Below are positions 1 to 13,484 of a stretch of 64,000 nucleotides of DNA, piece after piece. Origin of the DNA: Musa acuminata AAA Group (taxonomy: Eukaryota > Streptophyta > Magnoliopsida > Zingiberales > Musaceae); assembly GCF_036884655.1 (NCBI RefSeq), contig NC_088357.1, positions 5,899,501 to 5,963,500 on the forward strand, read 5' to 3'. Below the pieces are notes generated by a model. The model was not told the origin of the DNA. It was given only the letters and a program-made list of their open reading frames with translations, and searched no databases. Numbering within the stretch: position 1 is the stretch's first letter; the number at the start of each line of letters is the position of its first letter. Position numbers and translations under genes: made by a program.

Positions 1-1804
1 CAACTGTGGTCTTCAGTTCCGGAAACTGTCTCAGGAAAAATGCTTCTGAAACAAGTTCTTCTCAACGAAGAATTTATCTGCTAGGAGCTGGAGGGTCTCT
101 TACTTTCAGTCTTGCATTTGCTATTTGTTTCAACTGTTTCTACAAACGTGCCAATCACTCTGATAGAAGAGATCACCTGGACATTAAGAGTATGTCTGAA
201 TTCTTATCTTCTCAGAATTGCTGCAGAAATTATTATGTAATAGGCAAAAAAGTTGACCAACTATGCTTAGGGAAAGATGTCTTACCTTTAGTGTTAGGAA
301 ACTTTATTTGGCTTTTAAATTTTTTTCAGGATGTGTTTAAAATTGTCTACCTACTAATATTTTTTTAGGTAATATGTTTAACTACTAATAATTACCAATT
401 GATAGGTGTCTTCTGAGACCAGGCACTGGATTAATACAAAGGGCCATTGGAATATAATTTCTTTGCTCAATAATGAATTGAGATATGTTTCTAAGACCCA
501 TTGTAAACCATATGTTAAGAAAAAATGTGAAAAATCTTTTAAATGACTAAAAGCCTCTTATGAAAGTTTTGTTTTTCTTATACTTGCATAGTTTGTGTAT
601 GATTTAAACAATTTTTGGAATGCAAAATTTGTAACATAAAGAGCTAAGTGGAATAACTCATTAGTAATTCAATTGTCTCTATTGTTCCAAAGAGTGTTAA
701 ATTTTTTATGATGTGAAACATAGGGTTTCTAATATGATTCGTCTTACCGGTCTGTACTGGTGTACCGATCGGCCATCGGTATGATATGTATCGATCCATA
801 CTAATATACAGACATATGGTACAGTGGGCCATACCGATAGACCGATATGTACCACCCATACCGGTCCTCTGTCAGACTGGTAAGTACTTCTCGGTGCGGT
901 GACTCTTACTTCTATGTTGGGCATACACCAATGTTGATAGGATTTTCTTTACAGATAGCTGATTTCATAATCTCCTTATATTTGAGTTTTCCTTTTATAA
1001 ATAGCTAATTTCATGGTTTCCTTTTATAAATGCAGATATAGTTTTCTCAGAATCAAGTGTTGATGATGTTTCAACAAACCTGGTAGTGCATCAGTTTTCT
1101 CTTAAATATATCGAAAGTGCCACATGCAACTACAAAACCTTGATTGGAGAGGGTGGATTTGGAACTGTTTACCGTGGTATTCTCCCTCATGGTCAAGAAG
1201 TGGCTGTAAAGGTTCGATCAGCTACATCAACTCAGGGAACCCGTGAATTTAATAATGAGGTAAAATAGCTGTCAGTTTCTTTCTTTTTCTTTTTTACTAT
1301 AATCATTAATCTTATGTTTGTAATTCTCAAAAAATGCAAGTTTGTCTGAGCCTAGCTGCCACTTTTATGTTCATCATTCTCGTATACACTTAGTATGGAT
1401 TGTAGTTGACTTGTCTCATAGCTTGGAAGTTCAGTTTTGGAAGATGCCACTACTATATGTGGAGCTCAGACTTTATTGCCTGAAATCAACTCCAATTAGC
1501 AACGCCAATAAATAATGTTATAGTCTTGTTAAAATCCACTGTATCAATAGTTTCTAACTTTCTATTATATCCTTAATGGATATCCAAACCAAAAGTAAGC
1601 CTCTCTACTCTCTAGTCATGTGTTGTTTCCACTTTTCGCAGGTGAACCTTCTTTCAACTATCATGCATGAAAATTTGGTGCCGCTTCTTGGCTACTGCTC
1701 TGAAAATGATCAACAAATACTTGTCTACCCCTTCATGTCAAATGGTTCTTTACAAGATCGACTATATGGTATCATTTTAATGAAAAACACTAAGTTCTCT
1801 GTTC

Positions 1805-1862
<58 letters not shown>

Positions 1863-4800
1863 CTTTTTTACTATTCTTATATCTCAATTTCTAGGGGCAT
1901 CAGCAAAGAGGAAGATTCTCGATTGGCCAGCTAGGCTTTCTATTGTGCTTGGTGCTGCTAGAGGCAAGCATCATCCTCTGAATTTGCTTTCTATTAGATT
2001 GTTCATATTTGTTAGGAACTGTTATAAGCTATATATATTTTCATAATTTGCTACAATTTCCCAATTAAATGCCTACTGAACTGTAGAAAAAACAACTTAT
2101 ATGTTTAAAGTAATTTATTTCTTTTTTTTTCTTAACTTGAATTTGTGCATTGAAATATCATCTTGTGCCTGTTGGCGTGGATGCTAAGTAGCGCCAGTTG
2201 GCATGAACTGTAGAAAAGAGAACTATGTACCACACCAACAAGGGGATGTTACTCGGAAGACTGAAACCTATGATGTGTTTATCTACCAAGGACTTTGCCT
2301 TCCACTTGTTAGTTCCATATCAATCCCATGTTGGCTAATACAATACCAGTTTGATACCATGTTGACACATATGATGACCAGTGTATTGCTTTAGTGCAAT
2401 TAGTTGTGCTTGACCAATAAAAAAGTTTCCACTTAATATTTGTCTAAGCAGGTCAATACATTGTTGATCATATTAAAAATAATATTAACCCAGTACGAAG
2501 TCATACGCACAAATAAAATCAACAAATTACAATTCAACTGTCCATTATCAAATAACCATTTATGCATTAATAATTTAATATGACTAACAAGTATAATATT
2601 ATGCAAGGTTCACAACACTGGTCTATATTTAATAATGACCATACACTAGGCTAATATACTGATATAGTTATATTGACACCCAACACTGATCGGTGTTCAT
2701 GGTATACTGGAAAGTTATAATGAAACCATTGATCATGGTATCAGTCATATCCAATATGATACTGATTCATATTGATATTTTCCAAGCCTTCAAGGTTGGT
2801 CCATTTTAGTTTATATCTCATACTTATAGTTAAAAACTGTTCAGAATTGGCTTCAATCAATCAATTGGATATTAGCAGATTTTAGACAATTTTAGCCATT
2901 GTTTGTAGTATTGACTGATCTTAATGCGGCACCCTGATGTGGTATAATCTAAAATCAATTTGATTTGGCTGTATTCTGGCCCATATAGCCAGAAATTGAT
3001 CAGCATTTGCTATATTTGATCAAGCTCGACCATCATTGACCAATTTTACTAATTTAGGTGATTTGATAGATTCAGAAGAAAAGGTAAGAGATGTTGCTAC
3101 CGGTGTTTTTGTTGTTCCATGCAAGGTTCTTTTTGTTGTTTTTTCAGTTTTTTTCCGGATTTTTTCAAAATTTGTGTTGGCACACTGACACCAGTCTATA
3201 CTGATATGGTACAAGACTGAGCCCTGACCGAGACACTACTGACACAAAATTATGAACCTTGATTCCATGCTATAATATTATATAACATTGTTACAATTTT
3301 TGTATATTTCATATGTATATACTGAAATAAGAGTTCATAGGGACATTCTTTTTGTCAAATTATCCTAATATAGATCTGCAAAAATTTTGACTGTTTTGCA
3401 TTTATCATGACTCTTATGCACACTGTCACTACTAAACTGCTCAACCTATACATAGCTCTGGTGTCAGATTCCCATTAAGCACCAAAAATAGAGTTGTGAC
3501 ATGTTTTATCTTTTGATATGTCTCAGGTTTAATGTATTTACACACTTTTTTTGAGCGATGCATCATTCATAGAGATGTGAAGTCCAGCAACATTCTTTTG
3601 GACCATAGCATGTGCGGTAAAGTGGCAGACTTAGGTTTCTCTAAATTTGCACCACAAGAGGAAGATAGTGGAGCTTCACTTGAAGTAAGAGGAACTGCTG
3701 GATATTTGGACCCAGAGTAAGTTTGCTAATGATGTCTTACATATACTGTTTATGCTTTTGCATGTTCAACTTCTAAGTGTTGTGATATTTCTAGTTCTTC
3801 CCTGACTGGATATACTTATTTGATGACTGCTTGTACAATTTTGGTATCAGAAAAATTACATGTATCTACTAAAGAAGGACATGCGAGAAAATTAGAAAGA
3901 ATGCCAGATGATGTTTTGAGATGAAAATCAGGCAAAAAAGGAGTGACCAGGAAGAAATAAGATCTTAACTCACACGGTGAACCAATAAAACACCCACAGG
4001 ATATTGGTACATATCATGCCAAAACATGATATGACATGGATGGCACAAAAAGGAAAATTTAGAAGAACAAAAAAAAGGCATGAAGAAAAAGAAGGTGGAT
4101 GGTTTGTCATCTTTGAGAAAATAAGTAAAAGAACAAAACAGATCCATATCTATTTTGCAAATGTGGAACCCAGCCAGATGTTGAGCAAGAGAGACTGAGA
4201 GGGGAGATTGAGAGGGGAAGAAGGGGGATAGGGCTTGGGCAAGGGATGGATAGGAGAGAATACAAAACACATAGGAAGAAACTTACATGTTATTGGTTAT
4301 GTTTCAATCAATACTGCTGGAATACTGCTTGTATAGGTAGAACTTACAAGTTATTGGTTATGTTTCAAACGGTACTGCTTAAATCCTGCTTGGTATAGGT
4401 GGTATAGAAAAGCACCAAGCTGTATGATTGGTGCATGGTGATACTGCCTGGAGTAGGCTGCTCCACATATCAGTACTAGCTTGGACCGGAAAATATTTGC
4501 TGTTATGGTTGATCTCCACATTCCAGAAGATATTTCTTGCTTTCTCATATATTAGTCAACAGAGACAGGTCTATAAAAATTTCTGGATTTAACTCTCCAA
4601 ATAATGTTTATATTTTAGCATAACTGGTACTTAGAGCAAATATAATAATTAATGTATACCAATGCAAGAAGGCAAGAACTCAATGTCAACCCCGAATTTA
4701 GTGAATCTAAATTTGTGTTGTTTCTTCTTAACATTTATAGCTTGAGACAATGGGTTCCATATGTTCTTGTTTCGGTTATTAGTTAACTACAAACCCATAA

Positions 4801-7800
4801 ACCCAAACATGGAATACCAGCACCTTGTTTTGCTATCAGAAACTTCACTAAGAGATTACTAGGCAACTGATTGTTCTGAAATGAATTCTTAGGAGAAAGG
4901 TTCAAATGGATGACAAAGTGACAGAGAGTATATGGTGCCATTGTGGCATTTGAATGGGCTATATGATTCCATTGAAAGGAGAATTCCATTTTATCTTAAA
5001 ACTAAAAAACAGATTAGTGGGAACATTCCACATTGAATAATTATTAAGTGTAGTCATCAGCAATAACTTGTACATTTCAAAGGAAAGCAATGGCTCCATG
5101 ACACTACTGTCCTATGTAATAAGTTGTAAGTGTCCAAAGTTGTCATTACAGAATTGTAAGCAAATATACAAGTGCATCATATTTTGTCACCAAACTATGT
5201 TCTTCTGTAAAGCAATTGAACTTTTGAAGTTTCTGTCGTTAATGTTAATTGAAACCGACTTGTTTTTCTTTATGTCTGGTGCCAACTTGCTTATGAAACA
5301 TTCAGCTGACTTCTTTGTTGCATAAATCTCAAGCTTCTTCCTGGTCAACAATAACACATGAGCAATGACACATCATAATAGCATGACATTAGCAATTTAG
5401 CATATGGATCTTTTCTCATGGCACTTGAGATCATAACTGGGTTATTGCAGTTCTTTGCTAGATGGCATGCCCCTGATGTTTTGTTTAACTGGAATGTTGT
5501 ATGCCAGTATTTTTTCTGTTGTTACTACTTACTAGTATTGTCATTATTATGACTTGCATTTTTTTGTTTCTTTCTGCTTTATCACTCTTTGCTGCTATCT
5601 TCTTGTTTCAATCATTTTTTTTGTTTCTATTGTATTACTTTTAATGTGATTGTATATTATGCTATTCTTTTTCTACTCGTACATTGATGTTGCCTTTAGG
5701 TTTCTTTTTTTTTTTTGTACAATTGGATTATTTTCTTTTGTACAATTTTTTATGTAATCGTGACCAATAATAATTATCTGTCATTCTAGTTTTCTAGTTA
5801 TATTTTTTGCACTTGAAACTTTTTAGTCATTTCACTTAATTTTATCTGATTTCTTGAATTTTCACACCATTACAACTTTTGCTAATATCTAACATAGTAT
5901 TTTGATCTGACTTTGATATTGTTTTTTCGTTATGTTTCTTGTTTGATCAACTATCTGTTAGATTATAAGAAAATTGTTCATTTATTTTTTATTTAGATAT
6001 TCATGGGATTTTTTTATTTTTTAATGATATCTTAAATTCATCAGGCTTAGGCATGAATGCCTAGGTGGCCTAGTGTTGCCTAGCTGCCTTAACAATATTG
6101 AATAAAATCATATCATCTGCATACAATATCAGCCATAGAAGTTTATGAATATACCTAACATGTTTTCATGAGAAACTTAATAGACTTCATGTTTTGGGGC
6201 TTGGCGTCGCAGAGGATGTGCGAAGGTATCGGCCAGCTTAGCTGGTAATGACTTTGATAGTATATCGCAAGGTCCTGATCTTGAATCCTGCTTTCGCCAC
6301 TTACTCTTTGACAAAAAAAAAAAAGTTTGCATGAGAAAGGCTAAAATTTCTTATTTCATATTGGATTCAATAAACTTTTGCATTGGCTATCAGCTACCTA
6401 AAATGACTCTCCCTTTTTGGATACTGAGACTGGGTGGAGCTGCTTGCAATCCACAAATTATTTAACTTAAATCTGAAGCCACATTCAAGTATTTCACTTG
6501 ATTAAGTGTACATTATCTCACAACCTATCACATTCACTCATTATGCAGTGATGGAAAATGGAGTGCACCACAAGCTGAAACATTGATTTTTTCTTTTATT
6601 CCAGATATTACTCAACCCAGCAGTTATCATCTAAAAGTGACGTCTTTAGTTTTGGGGTGGTTCTTCTAGAGATTGTCACTGGAAGGGAGCCCCTGAACAT
6701 TCACAGGCCAAGAAGCGAATGGAGCTTAGTTGAATGGGTAAGATCTCTCTATCGTGTCCTTGTTTTTTCATTATAGCATTGAAGTCAATATGACAAAGAT
6801 ACCTGGGAGGATCTAGATCAAGCTTGTAGAAAGTTTTATACTTATCCTGGATGGCCAGCAACAAGGAATGGAAATTAATCTTACTCAACATACAATTAGA
6901 ATCTCTACTGACAAATCCCACAGGGTTTTTTGTCAAATGGTAAAACAAGGAAACTACATATGATTTTGATCTTGTTCTTGTGCCATTTCTTAGTCTCGAC
7001 AAGTTTTTCTAGTCCTGAATTGATTTCTGAGTATTTTCTTTATTAATTAATTTTTAAATGTTGGGCTTAAAGGATAAATCTAATCTTATTATGGGCTTTT
7101 TTTCTTTTACGAGCACAAAAATATGGTAAGATAAGATCTTAAATTTATAGTTTTACATGAGTTTGAAATAGGAGAACGTGAAACAAAATCGTCAGAACCA
7201 ATTTGAGTAGTAGTTGAATGGTTACTCTATAAACAAAGATTAGTGGAGTTAGTTATGTGTGGCAATAACACACATTTTGGATGAAAGAAACCACATTTCT
7301 TTAGGCTTTATGGTCTATCTTCTTTCTCTATGATGTAAAATATCTTTCAATTTCTAGCTGTTTTCTTTCAATCCATGGTCTGCTACCCCCTCATCTTCTC
7401 ATTTTGATTCCATTACTTTAATTGTTATTTAGCTATTTGTTGCTTTAGTTTGCTACCATAGATTTATGGTTGATGCTATCAAATTAGAGCATTGTTGTGT
7501 ATTATCATGCCACTTCGTTTTGCATAAATAATTTATTAATATTGCAAAGATCAGTTATTCTTGTGACCAAGGTACTGCAGTGCATAGCACATATAAAGCA
7601 TATAGTGATATATGGAGGTATATATGGTTAGTTTGATATTGGTAAATCCAAAATTGTAAATAAGTAAAGAAACATGGCCATATGCTAAGATCCCATAAGA
7701 AACCTATGAGTGATATTTATACTCTTGCAAGAAGCAATTTGAGTGATAGCCGACGAGAAATGGGAAAAGGTGTATGCGACTAAAGTCATATTATCACCAA

Positions 7801-9189
7801 GCTAAGATATATGTTGTTATATGCAGCCATGAATTTATGCTTTTGAGGACTGCAAAAGTAATCGCATAGGTATATGTGACTGCATATTATGCAAACAAAG
7901 CAGTATTGCTTATTGCAGCCACATTCATCGCACACACTCGTCTGGCTGCATAAAGTGTTTTTTCCTTAAACATTGATGAAAGTCTTTACAGTCTTAAATA
8001 GTGTTGCAGAAAATGAAATTAGCTGTACAACTTTCTTGTCAATCTATACCAAAGGTCTTGTTACTCTTTTAGCTAACTAGAAAGACCATCACAGAGGTCC
8101 TATAGAGATTGTTGGCTCCTTGTAAGTGTTCTAATTTTTTTTATTTTTCATCAACAACAACAACACAACAAAGTCATATTTGGAATCTGCTACATGGATC
8201 TTTTGTCATCGAGATCTATACAAAATCATATATGTAATTAAGTTAAGAATATTTAAATTATTATTTATAGTTTCTATTAAGATTTTTTAGGTCTTCTTTG
8301 CCTTTCTACTTTTCCTTATACCACTACTAATTCTCATTTAATCTCTTCTAGTAAATAATATACATCTATAAATAACATACACCAGGGAATTTTTTTTATT
8401 TTTTCCTTATCGAAAAAATTTCCCTTCAAATCATTTCTTAATTACAATCCAAGTGCTCAACCTTATCTCATTAGATTCCATTGATGCCCCATATAGATAG
8501 TGAAAATAATCTGCTACTTTGGAAAAAATTAGAAAAACCATTAAACTGAAACTTTGATTGTATCATGGACCTATTTGATAAAATAAATGAATTCCTTGTG
8601 GTAACTATTATTCTGTTATTGTGTTCTCAGATATATCATCATATTAGAAAATCAAAATAGATCCTTGTACGATTGTATCTCTTGTCCACTTTGTCTACTT
8701 TGTGGTGAATAAGAAATTATTGACCGCATCAGTTCTTCATATCAGTCTTCTAGACAATGAAACCATTCTCAATAAATAATTCATTTTTTTATGCTTTCTG
8801 CTCACAAAAACTTTCTGTTGACTGATGACAGTTGCAAAAATCTTCTTAAACTTTTTGATTCTCATTCTAACCATCATGCACTGTTGATGTAGGCAAAACC
8901 ATATATTAGAGAATCAAGGATTGAAGAAATTGTTGATCCTAGTATAAAAGGACAGTACCATCCGGAGGCGATGTGGCGGGTGGTTGAGACTGCATCATGT
9001 TGTGTTGAGCCCATCGGAAGCTACCGGCCGAATATGGTGGATGTCGTCCGTGAACTGGAGGATGCCCTGATAATTGAGAACAATGCATCAGAGTACATGA
9101 GGTCTATTGAAAGCATGGGAGGATCCAACCGCTACTTGTCACTCGAGAAAAAGATCATAATACCAAGCGCAGAACCAACTGGACCCTAA
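1..9189 (+). CDS. SYMRK: SYMRK-like symbiosis receptor kinase, 3' part
   Basis: This is the transmembrane and kinase part of a receptor kinase closely resembling SYMRK/NORK, the plasma-membrane kinase of the common symbiosis pathway. Exons are 1-189 (open at the window edge), 1036-1259, 1642-1768, 1895-1963, 3527-3716, 6605-6737 and 8893-9189; all phases agree and give 408 visible residues. Exon 1 holds a hydrophobic segment ([18 protein letters not shown]). The kinase shows the glycine loop GEGGFG, the lysine in [22 protein letters not shown] and a tail ([19 protein letters not shown]) that I recognise from SYMRK. The usual DFG reads DLG. The intron after 1963 begins with GC instead of GT. 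The ectodomain (malectin-like and LRR) would lie upstream of the window. The assignment to SYMRK is family knowledge; activity is inferred. Confidence 0.9.
733..905. repeat. GGTACC-rich MITE-like repeat in SYMRK intron
   Basis: This stretch of the first visible intron is rich in CCGGT, GGTACC-like and ACCGAT words on both strands. It is clearly related to the element at 36433-36615: both have CGTCTT, then CGGTCTGTACTGGTGTACC near the left end and short inverted words near the right end. No clear target-site duplication is visible for this copy, so its ends are approximate. Confidence 0.55.
1809..1862. repeat. (TA)n microsatellite in SYMRK intron
   Basis: An almost pure TA dinucleotide run of about 50 bp lies 40 bp downstream of the exon ending at 1768, in the short intron 1769-1894. 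Confidence 0.9.
4281..4400. repeat. Short tandem duplication, about 61-bp period
   Basis: The segment ACTTACA..TTATTGGTTATG followed by TTTCAA occurs at about 4281 and again at about 4342 with small differences, followed each time by a TACTGCT word. It lies in the long SYMRK intron 3717-6604, which otherwise shows only low-complexity AT-rich sequence and the SINE at 6176-6324. Confidence 0.6.
6176..6324 (+). mobile_element. tRNA-derived SINE with A tail
   Basis: A 149-bp element carries a box-A-like word (AGCTTAGCTGGT, 6235-6246), a box-B-like word ending TTGAATCC (6276-6288) and a terminal run of A (about 6312-6324). It is flanked by a near-perfect 14-bp direct repeat, GTTTTCATGAGAAA at 6162-6175 and GTTTGCATGAGAAA at 6325-6338. 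Internal Pol III promoter boxes, an A tail and a target-site duplication together define a SINE. It lies in the SYMRK intron before the exon at 6605. A truncated relative occurs at about 40060-40125. Confidence 0.75.
8146..8360 (+). repeat. Degenerate dispersed repeat beginning with (CAA)n
   Basis: A CAACAACAACAACAC run is followed by GCTACATGGATCTTTTGTCAT and a diverged TC-rich tail. I recognise the layout as a very common plant dispersed repeat, in which CAA repeats precede a GGCTACATGGATC word; the exact family is not assigned. A second fragment is at 58895-58975. It lies in the last SYMRK intron (6738-8892), where nothing else stands out. Confidence 0.45.
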
Positions 9190-10361
9190 TCAAGTTTTTA
9201 GCCAAGCAGTTGAAGCTACACTTCCAAAATAATTCCGCATGGATGGTAAGAAAACAAATGAACGTAAGGTCCCTCGGTCATCCTAAATTTGATAAAAGAA
9301 CAGTTGTTCTATGGCCTATACCTCAGGAACAAGATCGGTAAGTTGACATCCTCATGTTGTTGCCCATTGAATGTATAAAGCATCATCTTAATTTTTCCTT
9401 TGACACTATTGCTCCAGCCACCTCACAATAATTTCTGTGTATGTTGGTACAAATTGAACTAAATGCCTGCTTCTAGGGGTGGACTTGATTCATTCAGTTG
9501 GGTTTTATTGGTTCTCAAACTGAACAAAACATATTTGGTTCCTGTTCCTAAACTGAGATGTAGCTGAACCAGACTTCTAGTTCAGTTCTTGATTTCTTAA
9601 TATATGTTAACTCCAGCATATCTGGACTAAAAAGGCAGAAAAAATTAGCTTGATATTAACAAGGTCATTGCATGTCAAAGAAAAAGAGTATGCATAAGAA
9701 AGGGAAAGAGCAACAGAACAGAGGGAGTAGCTTTACATGCAGGTTTGTGCATCCCTCTCTTCCTCCTACAAGTGATTGTTACAATATATATATATATATA
9801 TGTATATATATATGCCATTTTTTTTGTTAAATCAGAGTAATTCTTACCTAAAGACTTCACCAAATCACGAACCAAGTTCGTGGTCGGTCAATCTAAATCC
9901 GGTTCGGGTCGAGCCACATCGACCGTCTGATCCATCGGGCAGATAACTCGTCACTCACTCATTTAAAAATGCGCTCGATTCATATACCTGACTTTGTCGT
10001 TTACTCATTATCCGAGTCACCCACTTTTCACCCTGCTCGATGACCATAGAATACCGGGCCTATGTGGGACCCACATGTGGGGAACATGGGTGGCGACTGG
10101 ACTAGTTGGGATATGAGTTTGGGGGGTGACGTTCGTTTGCGACAAAAAGGAGCTCGACTTTGCTAGGGTTTCAGGGGTGCTGAACTGTTAACAAAGGGGA
10201 GATATAATAATATAATACTCTCATCCTATCGTTCTCTCCTCTCCTCTGCTTCTCCTCGCTGCGACTCCACCTCAAAAATTTCCTGACCCACAAGTCCCAA
10301 CTCTCCTCTCCGCTTCTTTCGTTCCCTCTTCACCTTTGCCGTCAATTTATATCTATCTATC

Positions 10362-10401
<40 letters not shown>

Positions 10402-10580
10402 GAGAGGAGGCGGCATTAAGGTAGTTGTCAAGTTCGCATCATGTGCTTCTTGATTTCTTGTTTTCATTATCGTTTCGATTTGCTATATATGGGTTATTTT
10501 CTTTCCCATTGTTCATATGCAATCTTTCTTTGGTCGTTTCGGCTCAGGCCTTGTAATTGGTGTATAAGAAGTCGAGGGTT
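9190..10580. other. Intergenic: SYMRK 3' flank and PP2C promoter/leader
   Basis: No gene is visible. The stretch holds an imperfect (TA)n run at 9784-9813, a GC-richer part from about 9880 and a (GA)n tract at 10362-10407 that probably lies in the 5' leader or core promoter of the phosphatase gene. A GCTAGGGTTTC word, common in plant leaders, is at about 10162. A transcription start cannot be fixed from sequence alone. Confidence 0.5.
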
Positions 10581-10631
10581 ATGAGATCCCCGGTGTTGTT
10601 GTGCCGCTCTCCCATCTTGCGAGGGAAATAG
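10581..10631 (+). promoter_or_regulatory. Upstream ORF of the PP2C gene (16 codons)
   Basis: An ATG at 10581 opens a 16-codon reading frame (MRSPVLLCRSPILRGK) that stops with TAG at 10629-10631, three nucleotides before the main ATG at 10635. It is in the same frame as the phosphatase. Such a tight uORF is expected to reduce main-ORF translation, which would then need leaky scanning or reinitiation. Whether the mRNA includes 10581 is inferred from the apparently unspliced leader. Confidence 0.5.
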
Positions 10632-10634
10632 AAG

Positions 10635-13446
10635 ATGCCATCGACCTACCCGCTGAACACCTCGTCGGAATTCCTGCGTGGCCGTGGGCGGAGCTTCTTG
10701 TTCGGCAACACCTGCTTCGTCCTCTCCGAACCCCTCTCCTTGCTTGGCTGCGGCGGCTCCCTTCTTCTCCCCAAGTCGTCCGTCGTCGCCGGCTCCTGCG
10801 ACCGCCGCACGACGCTGTCCGGCCTCGCGACGATCCCGAGGAACGTCAATACCCAGCGTTCGTGGTCCACGCAGTGGTTTCCGTTTCGGCGGAGCATAAT
10901 GTCTTCTAGCAGCGCGTTTCTGGGAGGGTCCGAGTTGAGCGCCAGGCGCGTCGCGACCAGTGATGCGAGATCTGGGCATGGTTTGAGCGGTATGATGCGG
11001 GTTGATATCTGTTATAGGTACAAGGGTTTTGATTACTGCAGGAGAGCAAGTGGGAGCTTGAAAAATAGGCAACCTTGGGGTACTAATATGATCTACAAGT
11101 GTTTCTGGTCTGATGCACATGCGACGAACTGGAGATCAAATTCTTCCATCGAGCCCAGGAGTCAAGATTTTCAGACGTCACATTCAGCATCGTTTTCTGC
11201 TGGGGCGGCTTCTGATGTTTCTTTCGATGCAGCCATGCAGGAGGAGCAGCTTCAGAATTCTGATGTATCCTCTGAACAGTATGTTACTTGACATCCTTTG
11301 TCTTCCCTTTTATATTTTAATTATCTTTACATTACGTTGCTTACTACTACTTCAGATTCTGTAAAGGAATTTGGTAATTATATGTTGTGATTCTATGGAA
11401 ATGCAACACATTTTAGTCACTGATGCACATCATCCTACTGTTGTTGTGTCTTATATCAATCAGTAAGCTAGATTAAGTGGTTTTTGCATAATATAATGTT
11501 TTAAAGAGTAAAGACATATAATAACTGTAAGATATATAAACCTGTGTGATTAGATTATGTAGGACATTTTAGCTTGTATTATCACTAAAGTATCTTGGAT
11601 TCTCAAATTTACTAGCATCGCCATGTTGGATCCATATCCACGTGTTAGACATGTCAGTATATTTGATTGTAAGTTTTGAAGATCATTATTATGATTCTTC
11701 AAAAAATATAACCAACGAAAATGATAATAATTTGTTATTCATAATCAATCGTTGTCTATTCTGTTAACTCTTGGTTTGGTTTTACCATCTTTTGGTTTTT
11801 CAGTTAAGACATGGATGGGTCTCCTCCTAAGTGATACATTATTATCATTTGATCTGAGGAGGACCTGAATTCTAATTTCATTAACTTATAATGAGTGGCC
11901 AACCCATCAAATGACAAATTAAATCGCATTGTAACTTTAAAAATGTCGTATCAATGAGCTATTTTAAGTAGCTTATTTTTGAAAGAAAGAAGCTATGAAG
12001 TATACCACTAATGTTGTATCTCTTGCAGGTAATTAATGTAAAATGAATCAAATAAACAGGAAGCAAATTACATTAAGCCTCATCTGCACATCTTCCATGG
12101 TTTATAACTAATCTGCCATTTACATTCCTTGCTTGTAGCTTGAAGGGCTTTTTTTTTTATGCGTGATCATGTTACTCTTTGTATATCAGCTCGAACTCAC
12201 CTAGAATAGTGGTAAATTCTATTACATTGTCTAGCAATTTTGTAAAATATCAAAGGATGTAGAGTGTCTAATCAGTGTCATAGGTTGCTCCTCAAAATTC
12301 TTCATTTATGTTGGAACTCTGCACAAGTCTGCTTCATAGTTTAAAGTTGCCTTTATTTTTTCCAATATAGTTGGTGATCTTCATTATTGTCGGTCATCTT
12401 ATGGGTTGGAATAGACAACCTTAAGAATTACTTCTCAGTTCCTATTATTTCAAATACTTTTTCTCACCTACTAGGGAAGTTCTTGTTCCATGTAGAATAA
12501 CTTTTGGTGCAGATTAGGCCTCTACATAACATTAACCTTTTTTAGGAAACTTTTATTTGAAGTTTTATATTTTTATATTTATTTTGCAGCAAAATTTCAG
12601 GTGATAGGTCATTGAAGCTTCTTTCCGGATCTTTTTATCTACCACACCCTGACAAGGAGGAAACTGGAGGGGAGGATGCTCATTTTATCTGTGTTGATGA
12701 GCAAGCTATTGGTGTGGCAGATGGTGTTGGTGGATGGGCTGATCTTGGTGTTGATGCAGGACAATATGCCCGAGAACTTATGTCTAATTCAGTGAATGCA
12801 ATACGGGAAGAGCCAAAGGGTTCTGTTGATCCAGCAAGGGTTCTTGAAAAAGCCTACACAATAACCAAAGCCAGGGGATCTTCAACAGCATGCATCATTG
12901 CACTCACTGATCAGGTTTTCAATTTTCTTATTTGATCTCTCTCCTTTTTATTTGTATTAATTATTAACATCTTATTTCAACAGATCTCAAGTTGTTTCTT
13001 GTTAGTGTTGATTTGTTTCTGTTAGAGTTCAAAGGATACATTAATGCAGATACACTTTCTGGACCCAAACTGTCGCCATACTCTTTTCAATTAGGTATCT
13101 TAGGTGTTAGGACTTGCCTTTGATTTGCTTTCCAACTTTTGCATTGTTGTTGCGTTGCAACATTAATTTGCACATGTTGCCTAGTTACATGCTCTTCCCT
13201 TTCCTAGTGGTAGTTCAATGAGTGGAAATTTGTTTCAATTTCTTACAAAATAGTTGGTCACCGTTATTGTGAATAACAATTTTGCCTAGGAGATCATCTT
13301 AAAACTTGGATGTCCCATTCAGGACCAAGTGTGGTCGCTTTAGATGGACTTTGAACCAAGGTTCATAATTTCGTATTGTATCGATATTTCAAGCTTTGCT
13401 CAGTACGGTACGGGCGTACTGAGCAGTACGCTAGGGTGTACCGCTC

Positions 13447-13484
<38 letters not shown>

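Noticed and set aside
6231..6310. Possible tRNA gene
   Set aside because: Box A and box B are present, but no cloverleaf with paired acceptor stem can be formed; the A tail and flanking duplication identify a SINE.
10494..11120. 208-codon minus-strand ORF over the PP2C first exon
   Set aside because: It is antisense to a well-supported coding exon in a GC-rich stretch where stop codons are rare.
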